The position numbers and the translations under genes are program-made. Shown here piece after piece: positions 54,244-63,622 of a stretch of DNA of 64,000 nt (its first letter is position 1; every line of letters starts with the position of its first letter). This DNA comes from Granulicella arctica (GTDB lineage: Bacteria; Acidobacteriota; Terriglobia; Terriglobales; Acidobacteriaceae). The DNA lies in contig NZ_JAGTUT010000002.1 of the NCBI RefSeq assembly GCF_025685605.1, positions 1 to 64,000 on the forward strand, written 5' to 3'. Below the pieces are notes generated by a model. That model ran no database searches, was not told where the DNA came from, and saw nothing but the letters and a program-made list of their open reading frames with translations.

Positions 54244-54730
54244 AGGCAAAGCTTCTGAAATGAAAGATCGAGTGTGACGAATCGTTTGACTAAATACCGT
54301 TGCTATCCGCTAAGTTTGAAGATTCTCCAATACGCTTTTGAAGAAACTGCAGCAACGCGGCTCAGGAGCGATGAAGAATATTGCGATCATCAGGTCTCAG
54401 GTAATAAGCTTTCGAGTCACCGTAGCGAATCGTACATCGATTGAGACTGTATCTACTGATCCGTGAGAGCTTAGCGTTTCCCATAATGCGCCATTTCACA
54501 AGTTGGAAACTCTTGTATTTGAAGGCTACCAGCACATTCTGTATAGCAAATCGGGGGAACATCCACCCGTGTTCATCCCAATGGGAAGAACCGCAACGAA
54601 AGAAGAATTAGAATTTTCTCCTCCCTTTCCGATACCTAGGCATCTCAGAATTACTCTCCTCTAACGACAAATGATTTAGCCTAACGAAGTGATTTTTCGA
54701 TTCTTTATGTGCAGGGCGATATTGTTTCAT
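54244..54730. other. Gap without a supported gene
   Basis: About 490 AT-richer bases between the phosphatase gene and pspA. One short minus frame (54362-54562) lacks a ribosome site and motifs. Nothing recognisable. Confidence 0.45.
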
Positions 54731-55405
54731 TTACGCGAGCCGATGCTGGCGTTCCTTGAGTTCCAGAAGGAGCGCCTCGATCTTGTCAGTACGGTCGAGT
54801 GAGTCAAAGCGCTCCTCAAGTGTTTCTGATGAAGCGGCAAGCAAGACGCGCGAGGCGTGATTGCGAGAGTCAGCTTCGTCGACGGCGGCAACCAAGCGAG
54901 CGAGCGTTGCTTGAGCCGAAGCCGTCTGCAGAGCGCTCTGAGTTGTAGCTGCTTTGTGAACCGCCCTGCTGCGACGAAGCTGTGCGCTCAGAAGATCAAC
55001 ACGGGCCTGCGTCTCCGACAGCTTCTGCTGCAGGCGATTGTAGGCAGCACGAAGGGCTTCCGTTTCAGCGGTCTGCTCGGCATGTTGCTGCTCGAGCGCT
55101 TCGGCAATTCGCTGGGTGAACAGTGCCCGCTCCAAGGCGGCGCGAGCCAGATCGTCCTGCTGTTTCGAGACAGCAAGTTCAGCCTTGCGCAGCCATTGCG
55201 TGTGAAGTTCCTGCTGTGCAAACTGCTTCTTCTGTAAGAGATGTTGATCGGCGATGGCGATTGCCACCTCAGTCTTGATCTGCATGAGTTGATTTTCCAT
55301 ATCGAGGACAAGCTGCCGGGCCAGCTTCTCTGGATCTTCAGCTTGAGCGAGGAGATCATTGAGGTTGGCGCGGAGAAGTGTCGAGACGCGTTCCAGTAGT
55401 GCCAT
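54731..55405 (-). CDS. pspA: PspA/IM30 family membrane-stress protein
   Basis: A 224-residue, almost wholly helical protein with the family start MALLERVSTLLRANLNDLLAQAEDPEKL cut here into its parts: an amphipathic first helix, then the Asn-Asp-Leu-Leu and DPEK turn. A long charged coiled coil follows (about 25-190). PspA/IM30/Vipp1 proteins are ESCRT-III-like polymers that coat the inner membrane and preserve its barrier during stress. GGGAG precedes the ATG. It follows the flotillin gene by 77 bases on the same strand, which suggests a membrane-maintenance operon. Confidence 0.9.
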   Translation of the reverse strand: MALLERVSTLLRANLNDLLAQAEDPEKLARQLVLDMENQLMQIKTEVAIAIADQHLLQKKQFAQQELHTQWLRKAELAVSKQQDDLARAALERALFTQRIAEALEQQHAEQTAETEALRAAYNRLQQKLSETQARVDLLSAQLRRSRAVHKAATTQSALQTASAQATLARLVAAVDEADSRNHASRVLLAASSETLEERFDSLDRTDKIEALLLELKERQHRLA

Positions 55406-55482
55406 GGCAGAGCTCCCTGGGGGTTTTCTGGTTGAGGAAAGAGGCGAAGAGGCGCCCTGAGAAGGAGCGGCGCCCCACGTGA

Positions 55483-56934
55483 TTACTTGGAGTCCTCGGC
55501 ATCGACGACGCGAGGCTGCATTGGCTTTACGTTAGCCATGAGGTCGGAGATCTTCATACCACTAAGAGCTTCGAAGAGCGCTGGCACCTGGGCAGCGATG
55601 CGTGTCATGTCACCGGTCAGCTTGTTGACACCGGTGTGTTCGTCGGCTCCGGTTGAGACGATGGTGATCTTATCGATCTTTGATAGGGGCTCAGCCATCG
55701 CACGGACGACCTCGGCCATGTTGCTGATGAGTTTGTCGACGACCGCGGCCTGAGTCCACTCCTGGTAGGCTTCGGCCTTGACGTTCATCGCCTTGGCTTC
55801 GGCTTCGCCCTTGGAGAAGATGATGTCAGCTTCGGCAGATCCCTGAAGTCGCGTGACAGCGGCCTGTGCCTCGCCCTGAGCGCGGGCCGCAGCAGCGTGG
55901 CCTTCCGCTTCAATGGTGATGCGAGCCTTCTCTGCGGTTGCGATGTTCTGGATGCGACGTGCTTCGATCTCTGAACCTTTTAGAACAGTCGAAATGAGCT
56001 CGGCTTCATGCCGCAGGATCTCGGCTTCCTGCACCTTGACCTGCTGTTCCTTCTCGATCTGAAGGACTTTGACCTGTGCTGCAACGACCTGCTGCTGCAT
56101 GACATTGGTCTGGAGCTCGTATGCTTTATCGGCCTGCGCCTCCTGACGACGCGATTGCTCTGTGTATTGCGCTTTTTGGATTGCCAGATCCCGTTCGGCT
56201 TCGGCCTGTTTACCGAGCGATGCTGTCTCGGCGATCACACGATCCTGGTCAGAAGCTGCACGGGCAATTGCCGCCTCACGAAGTGCGTTGGCGCGGCGGA
56301 TCGCTGTATCGCGCTCGGCTTCAGCGGTCGCAATCTCGGCATCACGCTTGATACGGGCTACGTCGGGACGGCCCATGTTGGTGATGTACTCGTTCTTATC
56401 GCGCACTTCGCGGATCGTAAAGCTGACGACCTCAAGGCCCATCTTCGACATGTCGTCCATGCAGGTAGAGCGCATGCGTTCGGCGACAAGCTCTGGCTCT
56501 TTCACGATCTGCTCGACCGTGAGTTGGCCGATGATGCCGCGAAGATGACCCTCCATGACGAGACGGATCAGGGACTCGCGTTGGTCAGGCGACTTCGAGA
56601 GAAATTGCTCTGCTGCCGTGAGGATGGATTCGTTGTCCGATCGAACTTTGATTTGTGCGACGGCCTCGACAGTGACAGCGACACCTTGCTTGGTGTAGAG
56701 GTCCTGCTGGGGTGCGACATCGAAGCTCATAAGCTCGAGGGTGAGCTCACGGTACGTCTCAATGACCGGAAAGATGACTGCCGCACCGGACTTGATCACA
56801 CGGGCCTTACGAAAACCGTAGACGATAATGGCCTGGTTGGGAGCGGCTTTGCGGAACATCTTGCCGACTGCGAAGAGCAGGGCAAGTACGGCGATGACAC
56901 AAAGACCAACAACGATTGTTACGGGGGTTAGCAT
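55483..56934 (-). CDS. Flotillin-like SPFH protein
   Basis: A 483-residue protein with one N-terminal membrane segment (TIVVGLCVIAVLALLFAVG), an SPFH/PHB domain (about 30-200, including PQQDLYTKQGVAVTVEAVAQ and MGLEVVSFTIREV) and a long Ala/Glu-rich coiled coil (about 200-400) typical of FloT/YqiK flotillins. The tail ends in a short Pro/Asp-rich segment. Bacterial flotillins scaffold ordered membrane patches and work with an NfeD-type partner, which is encoded immediately upstream here. AAGGAACG precedes the ATG at 56934. Its place between the NfeD-like gene and pspA supports a joint role in membrane homeostasis. Confidence 0.92.
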   Translation of the reverse strand: MLTPVTIVVGLCVIAVLALLFAVGKMFRKAAPNQAIIVYGFRKARVIKSGAAVIFPVIETYRELTLELMSFDVAPQQDLYTKQGVAVTVEAVAQIKVRSDNESILTAAEQFLSKSPDQRESLIRLVMEGHLRGIIGQLTVEQIVKEPELVAERMRSTCMDDMSKMGLEVVSFTIREVRDKNEYITNMGRPDVARIKRDAEIATAEAERDTAIRRANALREAAIARAASDQDRVIAETASLGKQAEAERDLAIQKAQYTEQSRRQEAQADKAYELQTNVMQQQVVAAQVKVLQIEKEQQVKVQEAEILRHEAELISTVLKGSEIEARRIQNIATAEKARITIEAEGHAAAARAQGEAQAAVTRLQGSAEADIIFSKGEAEAKAMNVKAEAYQEWTQAAVVDKLISNMAEVVRAMAEPLSKIDKITIVSTGADEHTGVNKLTGDMTRIAAQVPALFEALSGMKISDLMANVKPMQPRVVDAEDSK

Positions 56935-56993
56935 GGTCGTTCCTTGTAAAGAGCAGGTTAGGGGTTAAGAGTGAGACTGCGCCGTTGGCGAGA

Positions 56994-57542
56994 TCAGGAG
57001 AGGTGATGCTCAAGTGGAGTGACATACGCAATGCCACGCACATAGCGAAGTACGATCACTTCGGTGCCGCGCGGAATTAGTATTCCTGTTTCACTACGGG
57101 CTGCTGCGGAGCGACGCGTATCGAGCTGCGTGAAGAGTATCTCCCCGGTTCCGTCGTCGCTACGAATGGTGTCGGAGACGCGAGCGAGAACACCCTCCAT
57201 CCGCGTGTCCTCTTCCGAGAGGACACGCTCGCGCGGAAGCAGGAACTTGAAGAGAGCAGCGTACAACAAGGCTGCCGCGAGCAGGCCCGCAACAATCGCC
57301 AGAAGCAGGACCACGGAGGTCATCAACGGGCTGTAGTTGTGGAGCAGGTAACCAGCGCCGCCAAACCAGCAGAGGAACGCCGGCAGCGTGAAGCCGTTGA
57401 GAGCCGAAAGATAACTTTGGTGGCTGGAGTGCAGATGCCCGGTATGGGTGTGGCCGAAGTGGAGACGGCCTAATCCTGAAAAGGCGGATATAAGGCTGAG
57501 GACGAGACCGAGAACGAAGCAGATAAGGTAGAGCGTGTTCAT
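56994..57542 (-). CDS. NfeD-like membrane protein, flotillin partner
   Basis: A 182-residue protein: one N-terminal helix (LICFVLGLVLSLISAFSG), a His-rich loop (LHFGHTHTGHLHSSHQ, five His within sixteen residues), two further helices (about 50-100) and a C-terminal OB-like domain (EGVLARVSDTI, IPRGTEVIVLRYVRGIAYV) as in short NfeD and YqiJ-type partners of flotillins. Its ATG overlaps the stop of the upstream XRE regulator gene (ATGA), so the two are coupled. The His-rich loop could bind metal but may be incidental. Confidence 0.8.
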   Translation of the reverse strand: MNTLYLICFVLGLVLSLISAFSGLGRLHFGHTHTGHLHSSHQSYLSALNGFTLPAFLCWFGGAGYLLHNYSPLMTSVVLLLAIVAGLLAAALLYAALFKFLLPRERVLSEEDTRMEGVLARVSDTIRSDDGTGEILFTQLDTRRSAAARSETGILIPRGTEVIVLRYVRGIAYVTPLEHHLS

Positions 57543-58060
57543 TTCACAGACTTCTTTCTGGAGACCGGAGAGGCTTTTTTAGCGGTCTGAGTTATCGGCG
57601 CAAGTACTGCACCTAAGCGATCCACCAACGCAGGCGTTTTGAGAATGGACTCAAGAAGAAGCAGGCAGCGCCGCGAATCTTCATACTGAGCGAGAGCGAG
57701 CAAGGCTCGACAGAGGTCAGGATCACGACGGCCAAAACGATCAGCACCTGCGACGAGCCATAGATCCAGCTTATCTTCGAGAACCTCAATCGTCCGTAGC
57801 TCGGACTGGTAGTTTTCGGGATCTTCAACGAGGTAGCCCGGGTGAACCTTGAAGAACTTCGCCAGTAGAAGGCGAGTCGTATTCGTCAGGTGAGGACGTG
57901 CACCGGATTCGATCTGCGAAAGATAGGACTGGGAGATCCCTTTACCTTTTGCCTCGGCAGCGATGGCGCGTACGAGTTCCTGCTGTGTCATAGCGCGATC
58001 AAGGCCGCGCAGTGAGCCCTCCACTTCGCGGAGGTAGCGTATCTTGTCTGAGAGCTTCAT
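57539..58060 (-). CDS. XRE-family transcriptional regulator of the flotillin operon
   Basis: 173 residues from the ATG at 58060. The helix-turn-helix domain covers about 5-75: LREVEGSLRGLDRAMTQQEL, then GISQSYLSQIESGARPHL, the recognition helix of Cro/CI-type proteins. The remaining 95 residues include LFAKFFKVHPGYLVEDP-like sequence and a helical tail (CRALLALAQYEDSRRCLLLL) of unknown ligand. It ends in a basic Ser/Lys tail. Translation is coupled to the NfeD-like gene. Two ATTGCAAT sites just upstream make autoregulation of the whole group likely. Confidence 0.88.
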   Translation of the reverse strand: MKLSDKIRYLREVEGSLRGLDRAMTQQELVRAIAAEAKGKGISQSYLSQIESGARPHLTNTTRLLLAKFFKVHPGYLVEDPENYQSELRTIEVLEDKLDLWLVAGADRFGRRDPDLCRALLALAQYEDSRRCLLLLESILKTPALVDRLGAVLAPITQTAKKASPVSRKKSVK

Positions 58061-58076
58061 GAGCAGAATTGCCTCT

Positions 58077-58112
58077 ATTGCAATTCGCAATGATGATATC
58101 ACAAATTGCAAT
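58077..58112. promoter_or_regulatory. Paired ATTGCAAT palindromes, probable XRE operator
   Basis: Self-complementary ATTGCAAT occurs at 58077-58084 and 58105-58112, with GCAAT at 58087-58091 making a wider ATTGC-N5-GCAAT dyad. They lie 17-52 bases upstream of the XRE start, where the operon promoter should be. Confidence 0.65.
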
Positions 58113-58720
58113 AAGATCGGTCCAATTCATGAATCGTCGTTAGCTGACTTCGTGCAGCCCACTAACTTTCCCACAGATCATTGCAATGAGATCAGACGAT
58201 TACGATCCCATAGCTCTAGTAGAAACAGTGGAAGTGAGTGCCTATACCGCGGGCTCGGCTAGTACCGCAGCATTCGTACCAAGTGAAATATCTTCTCGTT
58301 TGTGTCCCAACCTGACGGCAAGCCTTTCGAGATGCTTCCATCGTTCGCGCAGTTTCGTTGGCGCTACTCTGCCCTTGGTCCCAGCCTGCAACAGCCACTC
58401 AGGACCGCTTCTCTCCCCGTCAACATGGGGCAGCAAGCGTCGAAACACATGTCAGAGGCGCAACGGGAGAGAACTAAGTGTGGAGACCTGCAGTCGTTAT
58501 AGCTTTAGTCTTTACACGGTCATGTGTGGCTCATAGTGACGTGGACATAATTTGCTGGACTGAGGATTTTAGCTCTCGAAATCAAATGTGAGGGCCACGA
58601 TCCACAGCGCTCCGATAGCTCTGAATTCGTGTGATCTGCATCCGGCGTTTTTAGAGACTCGCTGACTGACCAGTCAGCATCGAAATTCTTCCGAAGTTTG
58701 CTTTCCAGCAACTCAAAGTT
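58113..58720. other. Gap with a possible short relic
   Basis: About 600 bases. The minus strand at 58242-58448 reads LLPHVDGERSGPEWLLQAGT and LRERWKHLERLAVRLG, protein-like in composition but without start signal or recognised family; it may be a mobile-element fragment. The rest shows nothing. Confidence 0.35.
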
Positions 58721-61120
58721 TCAAGAGTCATGTTCTACCACCACCACCTCGTGGTCGAGGACAGATTTGACACCGAACTGGACCCAGCCGTCCTGTTGAT
58801 GTTGCAGCAGTGTTATTTCTTTCGATACCGTGAGAAGCAGCCGTTTGCAGGTCACCCTTGAAGGCAGCTTTATTCGCACCACAAAGGGACCAACCGGAAT
58901 AAGTTCCTCAACAGGAGTTCGCCATGTGCCTGCGCTTGTCAGGTTAACTAGGTGCAGAATGAGACGGTCGTGCTGGCGATAGAGATGACAGTCGATCAAG
59001 CCAGGGCCTTTGACCTCAAGTGGAATAGCACCTTTCGCGGCCCAGCGGACTACGTTGCCAAGCAAGTCACCATGGTCGGGAATGTTTTCCTGTTCGTAGC
59101 GACGATCGATGTCGGTGGGCAGGTAGACGATTCTGGCGTTTCCCTGCTCTCGAATAATCAAGCCGGGGACGCTGGTGCGTGGCGTGCGCATCCAGGAGTT
59201 CTCCGGCGGGTACACCGGAAATGCCGGGACAAAGGTTAATAGCACGGTCGCGTCCTGCGCTGGCTTGACCTCGTGAAGGATGCCCCCGAACGTCAGAATA
59301 TTGGTGCCTTCGAAGCCCTTCAACACTGGGTGGCGGGCTGCTGAGGTGGCAGGTTCGTCGCCGTGGCTTGGGCCGTCGACATCCTGTCCGACGTCGGGCG
59401 TCAGCCGCAGATAGCTGTGGTCCAGCCCGGATACCCTATGCGGGCCGTCCTGCTTTCCTGTGTACTTCGCTCCGAAGACATCGCCCAGGGCAAAGTCTGG
59501 CCGCCGGTCGCCATACTGGTCATAGAGGCTGGTTTCGTCGGTAGCGACCAGTGATCCTCCTTTTCTGACAAAACTTCGCACCGCTTCCACCTGTGAGTTG
59601 GACATGGCTGCGAGGTTTGGAAGAACCAGCAGCGAGACCTTGCTTGCGTCGCGATCTATGTTGTCGGCGTGAACTGCAAGGTACGGTATGCGGGCACGGA
59701 TCAATGCTTGAATCATGCCGTTGTATGGCGCAAGCGCCAGGGCATCACCGTCATCTCGACCGTACCACTCGAAGTTGCGCTCCGAATACACGACGCCGAC
59801 CGTGGCAATCGGTTCTCGGTTGATCAGGTATTGTTCATGTTCTGCATACCATCGGAAGAACGGTTCCATGACCCGGAACTGGCGCCGATCATCCTGGTAG
59901 CCGCCCACATGATGCCACCATGGTGCGATGCCGCCCGCTACGCCGTCCACCATCCACATGCGGACTTCGGGAATGGGCCGCGCCGCCTTTCGTGGCCCGT
60001 AGGTCGCCATGCTCTCCGGTGCAATCTTGTCCCAGCCGCCAAGTCCGTGGACTCGCTTGCCGGTGTCACCATTTTCTTGGAATCCCCCGTTCAGGCCGGT
60101 GCCTGGCGGTCCGAAGCCGCTACTGGCGCGCCCCTGCTGGTCCATCATGATGATGTCAGCCCGCTCGCAAAGTTCTTTCATGTCCCGAAAGGTGCTGGCG
60201 GCCTGAACAAAGTTGCCACTTAACATGCCGCTCCAAATACAGTCGGCACCTCCCGCAGCTTTGGTCGTACTGGTGAACAGATCCCAGGTCTCCAAGCGTC
60301 GTTTGTGGCTCCACTCGATCCACCTCCGGTACACCGGATTATTCCAGTCCTTCCGAAGCGGTAGTTCCTCTCCACTGGCCTGTCTGAATTTAGTCTTGCA
60401 GTTGACGCAGTAACACATGCTCTCTCGACCCTGGCCCGCCCAGTGGTTATCCGTAAACCCGTCGGGCTTCTCGTGGGCGATAATCTCCCGCAGGATTTTG
60501 GGGATGTATTCCTCGTAGTACGGACCGTTAATGCACGTTGTATAAAGTGCTACATCGTCACCTTCTGCCGGTGCTGTACCCACGGTCGGATCACCTGCCC
60601 GACCGCCGGACACGTAAGGCTTGCCTTCCGCAGTCATCGCAAACCAGTCCGGATGCGCTTTGTAGAATGGCTCAAATGCGCTTCCGCAATCCATGCGGGC
60701 GAAGACAGTGAGCCCATCAGCGCGAGCCGCTCTTACGAGATCCCCATAGAGATCGCCGCCATTCAATAATTTTGCCTGGTGATGCAGTGGATCCTTGCTG
60801 GGGTAGAAGGCCACAATGCCTCCGGCGTTTATCACCAGACCTTGAACCTGCGTGCGTCTCCAGTAGCTCCGCCACCATTGCAGGTCATAGTGAAGCGGGT
60901 CTTCTTCGTTTAAGTTGATCTGTCCCCATCGATGTGTCCGCTTATACCAGGGCCCTGCGGTACTTCGTGACCTCTGGCCACAGGTCTCCCCCGGCAAAAG
61001 TCCCCGCACGCTAACTGTCATCGAGGCTGCCGCTGTCATCCTGAGAAAATCCCGTCGTGACTCCATCTCGATGTTTTTCTTCAACGACTTGACGACGACT
61101 TCTTCGCTCTTCGCTTTCAT
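58721..61120 (-). CDS. Tat-exported glycosidase-like protein (GHL6/GH42-trimerisation type)
   Basis: About 799 residues from the ATG at 61120; a GTG two codons earlier and an ATG at 61066 are alternatives. The Tat signal ESRRDFLRMTAAASM begins about 20 residues in. The central part resembles hypothetical glycosyl-hydrolase barrels: VINAGGIVAFYPSKD, VFARMDCGSAFEPFYKAHPD, GFTDNHWAGQGRESMCYCVN (a CYCxxC-like Cys cluster) and WSGMLSGNF. The later part resembles a beta-galactosidase trimerisation domain (VVYSERNFEWYG, VLPNLAAMSNSQVEAVRSFV, GGSLVATDETSLYDQYG). The likely role is hydrolysis of a glycan in the periplasm; the linkage is unknown. It lies upstream of the porin in the gene order but is separated by 400 bases. 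Confidence 0.7.
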   Translation of the reverse strand: MKAKSEEVVVKSLKKNIEMESRRDFLRMTAAASMTVSVRGLLPGETCGQRSRSTAGPWYKRTHRWGQINLNEEDPLHYDLQWWRSYWRRTQVQGLVINAGGIVAFYPSKDPLHHQAKLLNGGDLYGDLVRAARADGLTVFARMDCGSAFEPFYKAHPDWFAMTAEGKPYVSGGRAGDPTVGTAPAEGDDVALYTTCINGPYYEEYIPKILREIIAHEKPDGFTDNHWAGQGRESMCYCVNCKTKFRQASGEELPLRKDWNNPVYRRWIEWSHKRRLETWDLFTSTTKAAGGADCIWSGMLSGNFVQAASTFRDMKELCERADIIMMDQQGRASSGFGPPGTGLNGGFQENGDTGKRVHGLGGWDKIAPESMATYGPRKAARPIPEVRMWMVDGVAGGIAPWWHHVGGYQDDRRQFRVMEPFFRWYAEHEQYLINREPIATVGVVYSERNFEWYGRDDGDALALAPYNGMIQALIRARIPYLAVHADNIDRDASKVSLLVLPNLAAMSNSQVEAVRSFVRKGGSLVATDETSLYDQYGDRRPDFALGDVFGAKYTGKQDGPHRVSGLDHSYLRLTPDVGQDVDGPSHGDEPATSAARHPVLKGFEGTNILTFGGILHEVKPAQDATVLLTFVPAFPVYPPENSWMRTPRTSVPGLIIREQGNARIVYLPTDIDRRYEQENIPDHGDLLGNVVRWAAKGAIPLEVKGPGLIDCHLYRQHDRLILHLVNLTSAGTWRTPVEELIPVGPFVVRIKLPSRVTCKRLLLTVSKEITLLQHQQDGWVQFGVKSVLDHEVVVVEHDS

Positions 61121-61523
61121 GACCACCCATCATCTACCGAACATTCAGCTTTGCCTAGAATCGTTTCAGCTCTATCGCTCTGCATGAGAGAATCGATAGC
61201 CGGAATAGTGAGCGTCTAACTTCCAGCCATGCACCCTATAATCCGATGCGCTTGGTGAGTGGGATACCGCTTGCCTTGGCGTAGTTCCGCTACTAGCGTG
61301 CGGATGGGACCATGTACAGGACAATTTGGTAAAGATCATTCGAGCTAAGGTTGGGGCAGACCCCCCATGCCGTGACCCTAACTATCTTTCGCTACTTTGA
61401 TCGCGAACGAGCAATTCTGCATCTACCCTCCAGATGTTGAAGCAGGCGCCATCCACGCACACCTAAGAAAGCTTTGATCGCGCCTGCCATCTAGGTTGCT
61501 GGACTCGATTGGAGATCCTTCGT
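61121..61523. other. Gap without a supported gene
   Basis: About 400 bases between the porin stop and the Tat-exported protein start. It should contain the promoter of the latter. No hairpin, operator or reading frame stands out. Confidence 0.5.
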
Positions 61524-63197
61524 CTAAAACTCTCCATGTACCCGAACGCTGAAGAGATTCACTGGCCCGCGATCAGAGTTGAAGGCAGGATTAGTTACAT
61601 GTTGATAGTCTCCTGAAAGCCAGTAGGACTTGTGATAGTTGACACTGTAGAAGACATCCAGCGCTGTTTCGGGTGCCGGTGAGAGGTGTCCATCGCCGAC
61701 GAAGCCATCGATACCGCCAAGCCGCAGATAGTCTGCATGCTCTCCCGAGATCCAGCCAAAGTTCATAGCCGTACCAGTAACATCTCTAGGCCGCTTCCAA
61801 AGAGAACCCTTGGCCAGCACCCCAAAAGCAATGGACCGATCTGTTGACGTGTAAGCATCTACCTCAGTCTTGCCGTCCGAATACATCCCGCGTCCAAATA
61901 CACCGATATCTTTTGCAACGTACTGCTCGCCAAAGACACCAATTCCCTTCTTTGCATTTGGCTTGCGAGCCCAACACAAATCTGGAGCGGTGTCGTTACC
62001 GGATCCATAATTGAAACTGGTACAAGTCGTTGCATTTTTGAACGGATCTGACTGAAACGCCGCGATAGCGTCGCTGAATCGACCTATATTCTCGTGATTT
62101 CGATACGCCAGGACGCGCAGACTTCCGTCGCGGCCGTGTACGTTGTGATCGTGCTGAAACTCGATCTGATCGCCGTAGTACTTGAACAACCTGAAGTCGA
62201 TGGACAACTGGTTGGGATCTTTTGGAGGGGTGATGCGCCCATACCGCACCGACCATTTGTCCAGAAATAGCTCCGTCACAGCGCCCCAGGAATAGCCGCG
62301 CGCGTCGGAGGCGAAGTCGTAAGCGGCGTTGGTCAAGAAGGCCAGATTGAACAGACCCTGACGTGGATCGATTCCAAAGGAGTTCTTATCGAAGAAATCT
62401 AAAATGCTGAAATTACCTGCTTCGATGACCAGTCGCCTGCTTCTGTACGTCTTCCCCAACTGTTGTTGGCCGGACTCCGCCTGGACTGAATCTCCTCCGA
62501 ATTCAAAGGTTTGACGAAGGTACGAACGCGATCGATAGAGGGTTGGAGCCTCTGCTCCACCTTTCTGAAGTTCGAAGTCCTGGATTGCGCCGCCAAGACC
62601 CTTCAGGTTCGACAACGGACGCTCGGAGATGAGTTCAGGGACAAAATAGACCTCAGCACCCTTCCAGAGACTCGCCCCTACGTATAACGTTGCAGTTCCG
62701 GTGAAGCTTTGTTCCGCATTCGGAAGAAGTGAGTTCGTGCTGCCGTTAGCATTTGTGTACGGGGCTTTGAAAGCCTTTTTCCACGCGTAGATGTAAGTGA
62801 ATTGCCCGTAAGCGTTCCAGCGCTCATTCTTCGTATCGTGACGGCCACGTTTCGAGAGATATCTCATGAAGGTCGGCTGTTCATCGGAAGACTCGGGATC
62901 AAACGATGTGTCCTGAAAAGTGGCATCGGCGCTATCGAGCGGTCGCCGTGTAGATCGCATGAAATCAAGTGGCAGCAAAGCTGCAGTAAGTGCCTGATCC
63001 TCATCCAGGAAGCGCTCGGCTGCCAATGGAAAACGTGCAAGCGGAGCGTCTGGGAGCGCAATAGTTGTCTGAACTTGGGCAACCGAACTGAAAGGAAGGA
63101 TTAGGCTACTCCCGAGAACCGCAACAACAAGCCTCAACCGAAGGAGGAGGCTCCTTTCCCTTTCGAGAAATTGGGCAATGCGAGAAGCGATGTTCAT
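61524..63197 (-). CDS. OprB-like carbohydrate-selective porin
   Basis: A 557-residue outer-membrane protein with a signal peptide (LRLVVAVLGSSLILPFSSVAQ). The barrel has alternating strands with OprB landmarks: NAYGQFTYIYAWKKAFKAPY, ASLWKGAEVYFVPELI, DFFDKNSFGIDPRQGLFN and YSWGAVTELFLDKWSVRYG. It ends SVRVHGEF with terminal Phe for BAM recognition. OprB-type porins let mono- and oligosaccharides diffuse across the outer membrane. A spacer of about 60 residues precedes the barrel. AGAGCCAGG lies directly before the ATG. The neighbouring glycosidase-like gene suggests a shared sugar-uptake role. Confidence 0.88.
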   Translation of the reverse strand: MNIASRIAQFLERERSLLLRLRLVVAVLGSSLILPFSSVAQVQTTIALPDAPLARFPLAAERFLDEDQALTAALLPLDFMRSTRRPLDSADATFQDTSFDPESSDEQPTFMRYLSKRGRHDTKNERWNAYGQFTYIYAWKKAFKAPYTNANGSTNSLLPNAEQSFTGTATLYVGASLWKGAEVYFVPELISERPLSNLKGLGGAIQDFELQKGGAEAPTLYRSRSYLRQTFEFGGDSVQAESGQQQLGKTYRSRRLVIEAGNFSILDFFDKNSFGIDPRQGLFNLAFLTNAAYDFASDARGYSWGAVTELFLDKWSVRYGRITPPKDPNQLSIDFRLFKYYGDQIEFQHDHNVHGRDGSLRVLAYRNHENIGRFSDAIAAFQSDPFKNATTCTSFNYGSGNDTAPDLCWARKPNAKKGIGVFGEQYVAKDIGVFGRGMYSDGKTEVDAYTSTDRSIAFGVLAKGSLWKRPRDVTGTAMNFGWISGEHADYLRLGGIDGFVGDGHLSPAPETALDVFYSVNYHKSYWLSGDYQHVTNPAFNSDRGPVNLFSVRVHGEF

Positions 63198-63622
63198 CCT
63201 GGCTCTACTTTCGGCAGTGATTTAGATAAGCTTGGATCTGGGTTGGTCCCGTATAACTTACCAAACAGACAACACAGGAAGATTACGGATGGGTTTCGAG
63301 GGCATGCTGCTTCATCTCGAGTTGTTGGAAGATATGTAAACAAAGCGTGGGCTCAGCAGTGGGCGCACACGAAGGTTGCCACATCTTTCGACGAAGCAGC
63401 CGAAGCAGATCGCTAGTTGTGGATGACTGAGAACAGCCTTCGATCCACAGTCCGTTTGCCATACGAGAGGTGAGGAACGGTGAAAACGCTCCTTGTTGGA
63501 TGGCTGCAGTGAAAATCCCGGAGTCAATCGCTACAGATATCCTGGCGAGGGGATGAGCAGAGTCTGGTGATCAATGCACCATGAGTTCAATCTTACCTGT
63601 CCACGTGAATACCACAAAGGTG
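63198..63622. other. Gap without a supported gene
   Basis: About 425 bases between the thioredoxin stop and the porin start. It should hold the porin promoter. Short frames on both strands have no motifs. Confidence 0.45.

Noticed and set aside
58242..58448. A minus-strand frame with LRERWKHLERLAVRLG
   Set aside because: It looks protein-like but has no start signal, no recognised family and is cut by stops on both sides; left as a possible relic only.
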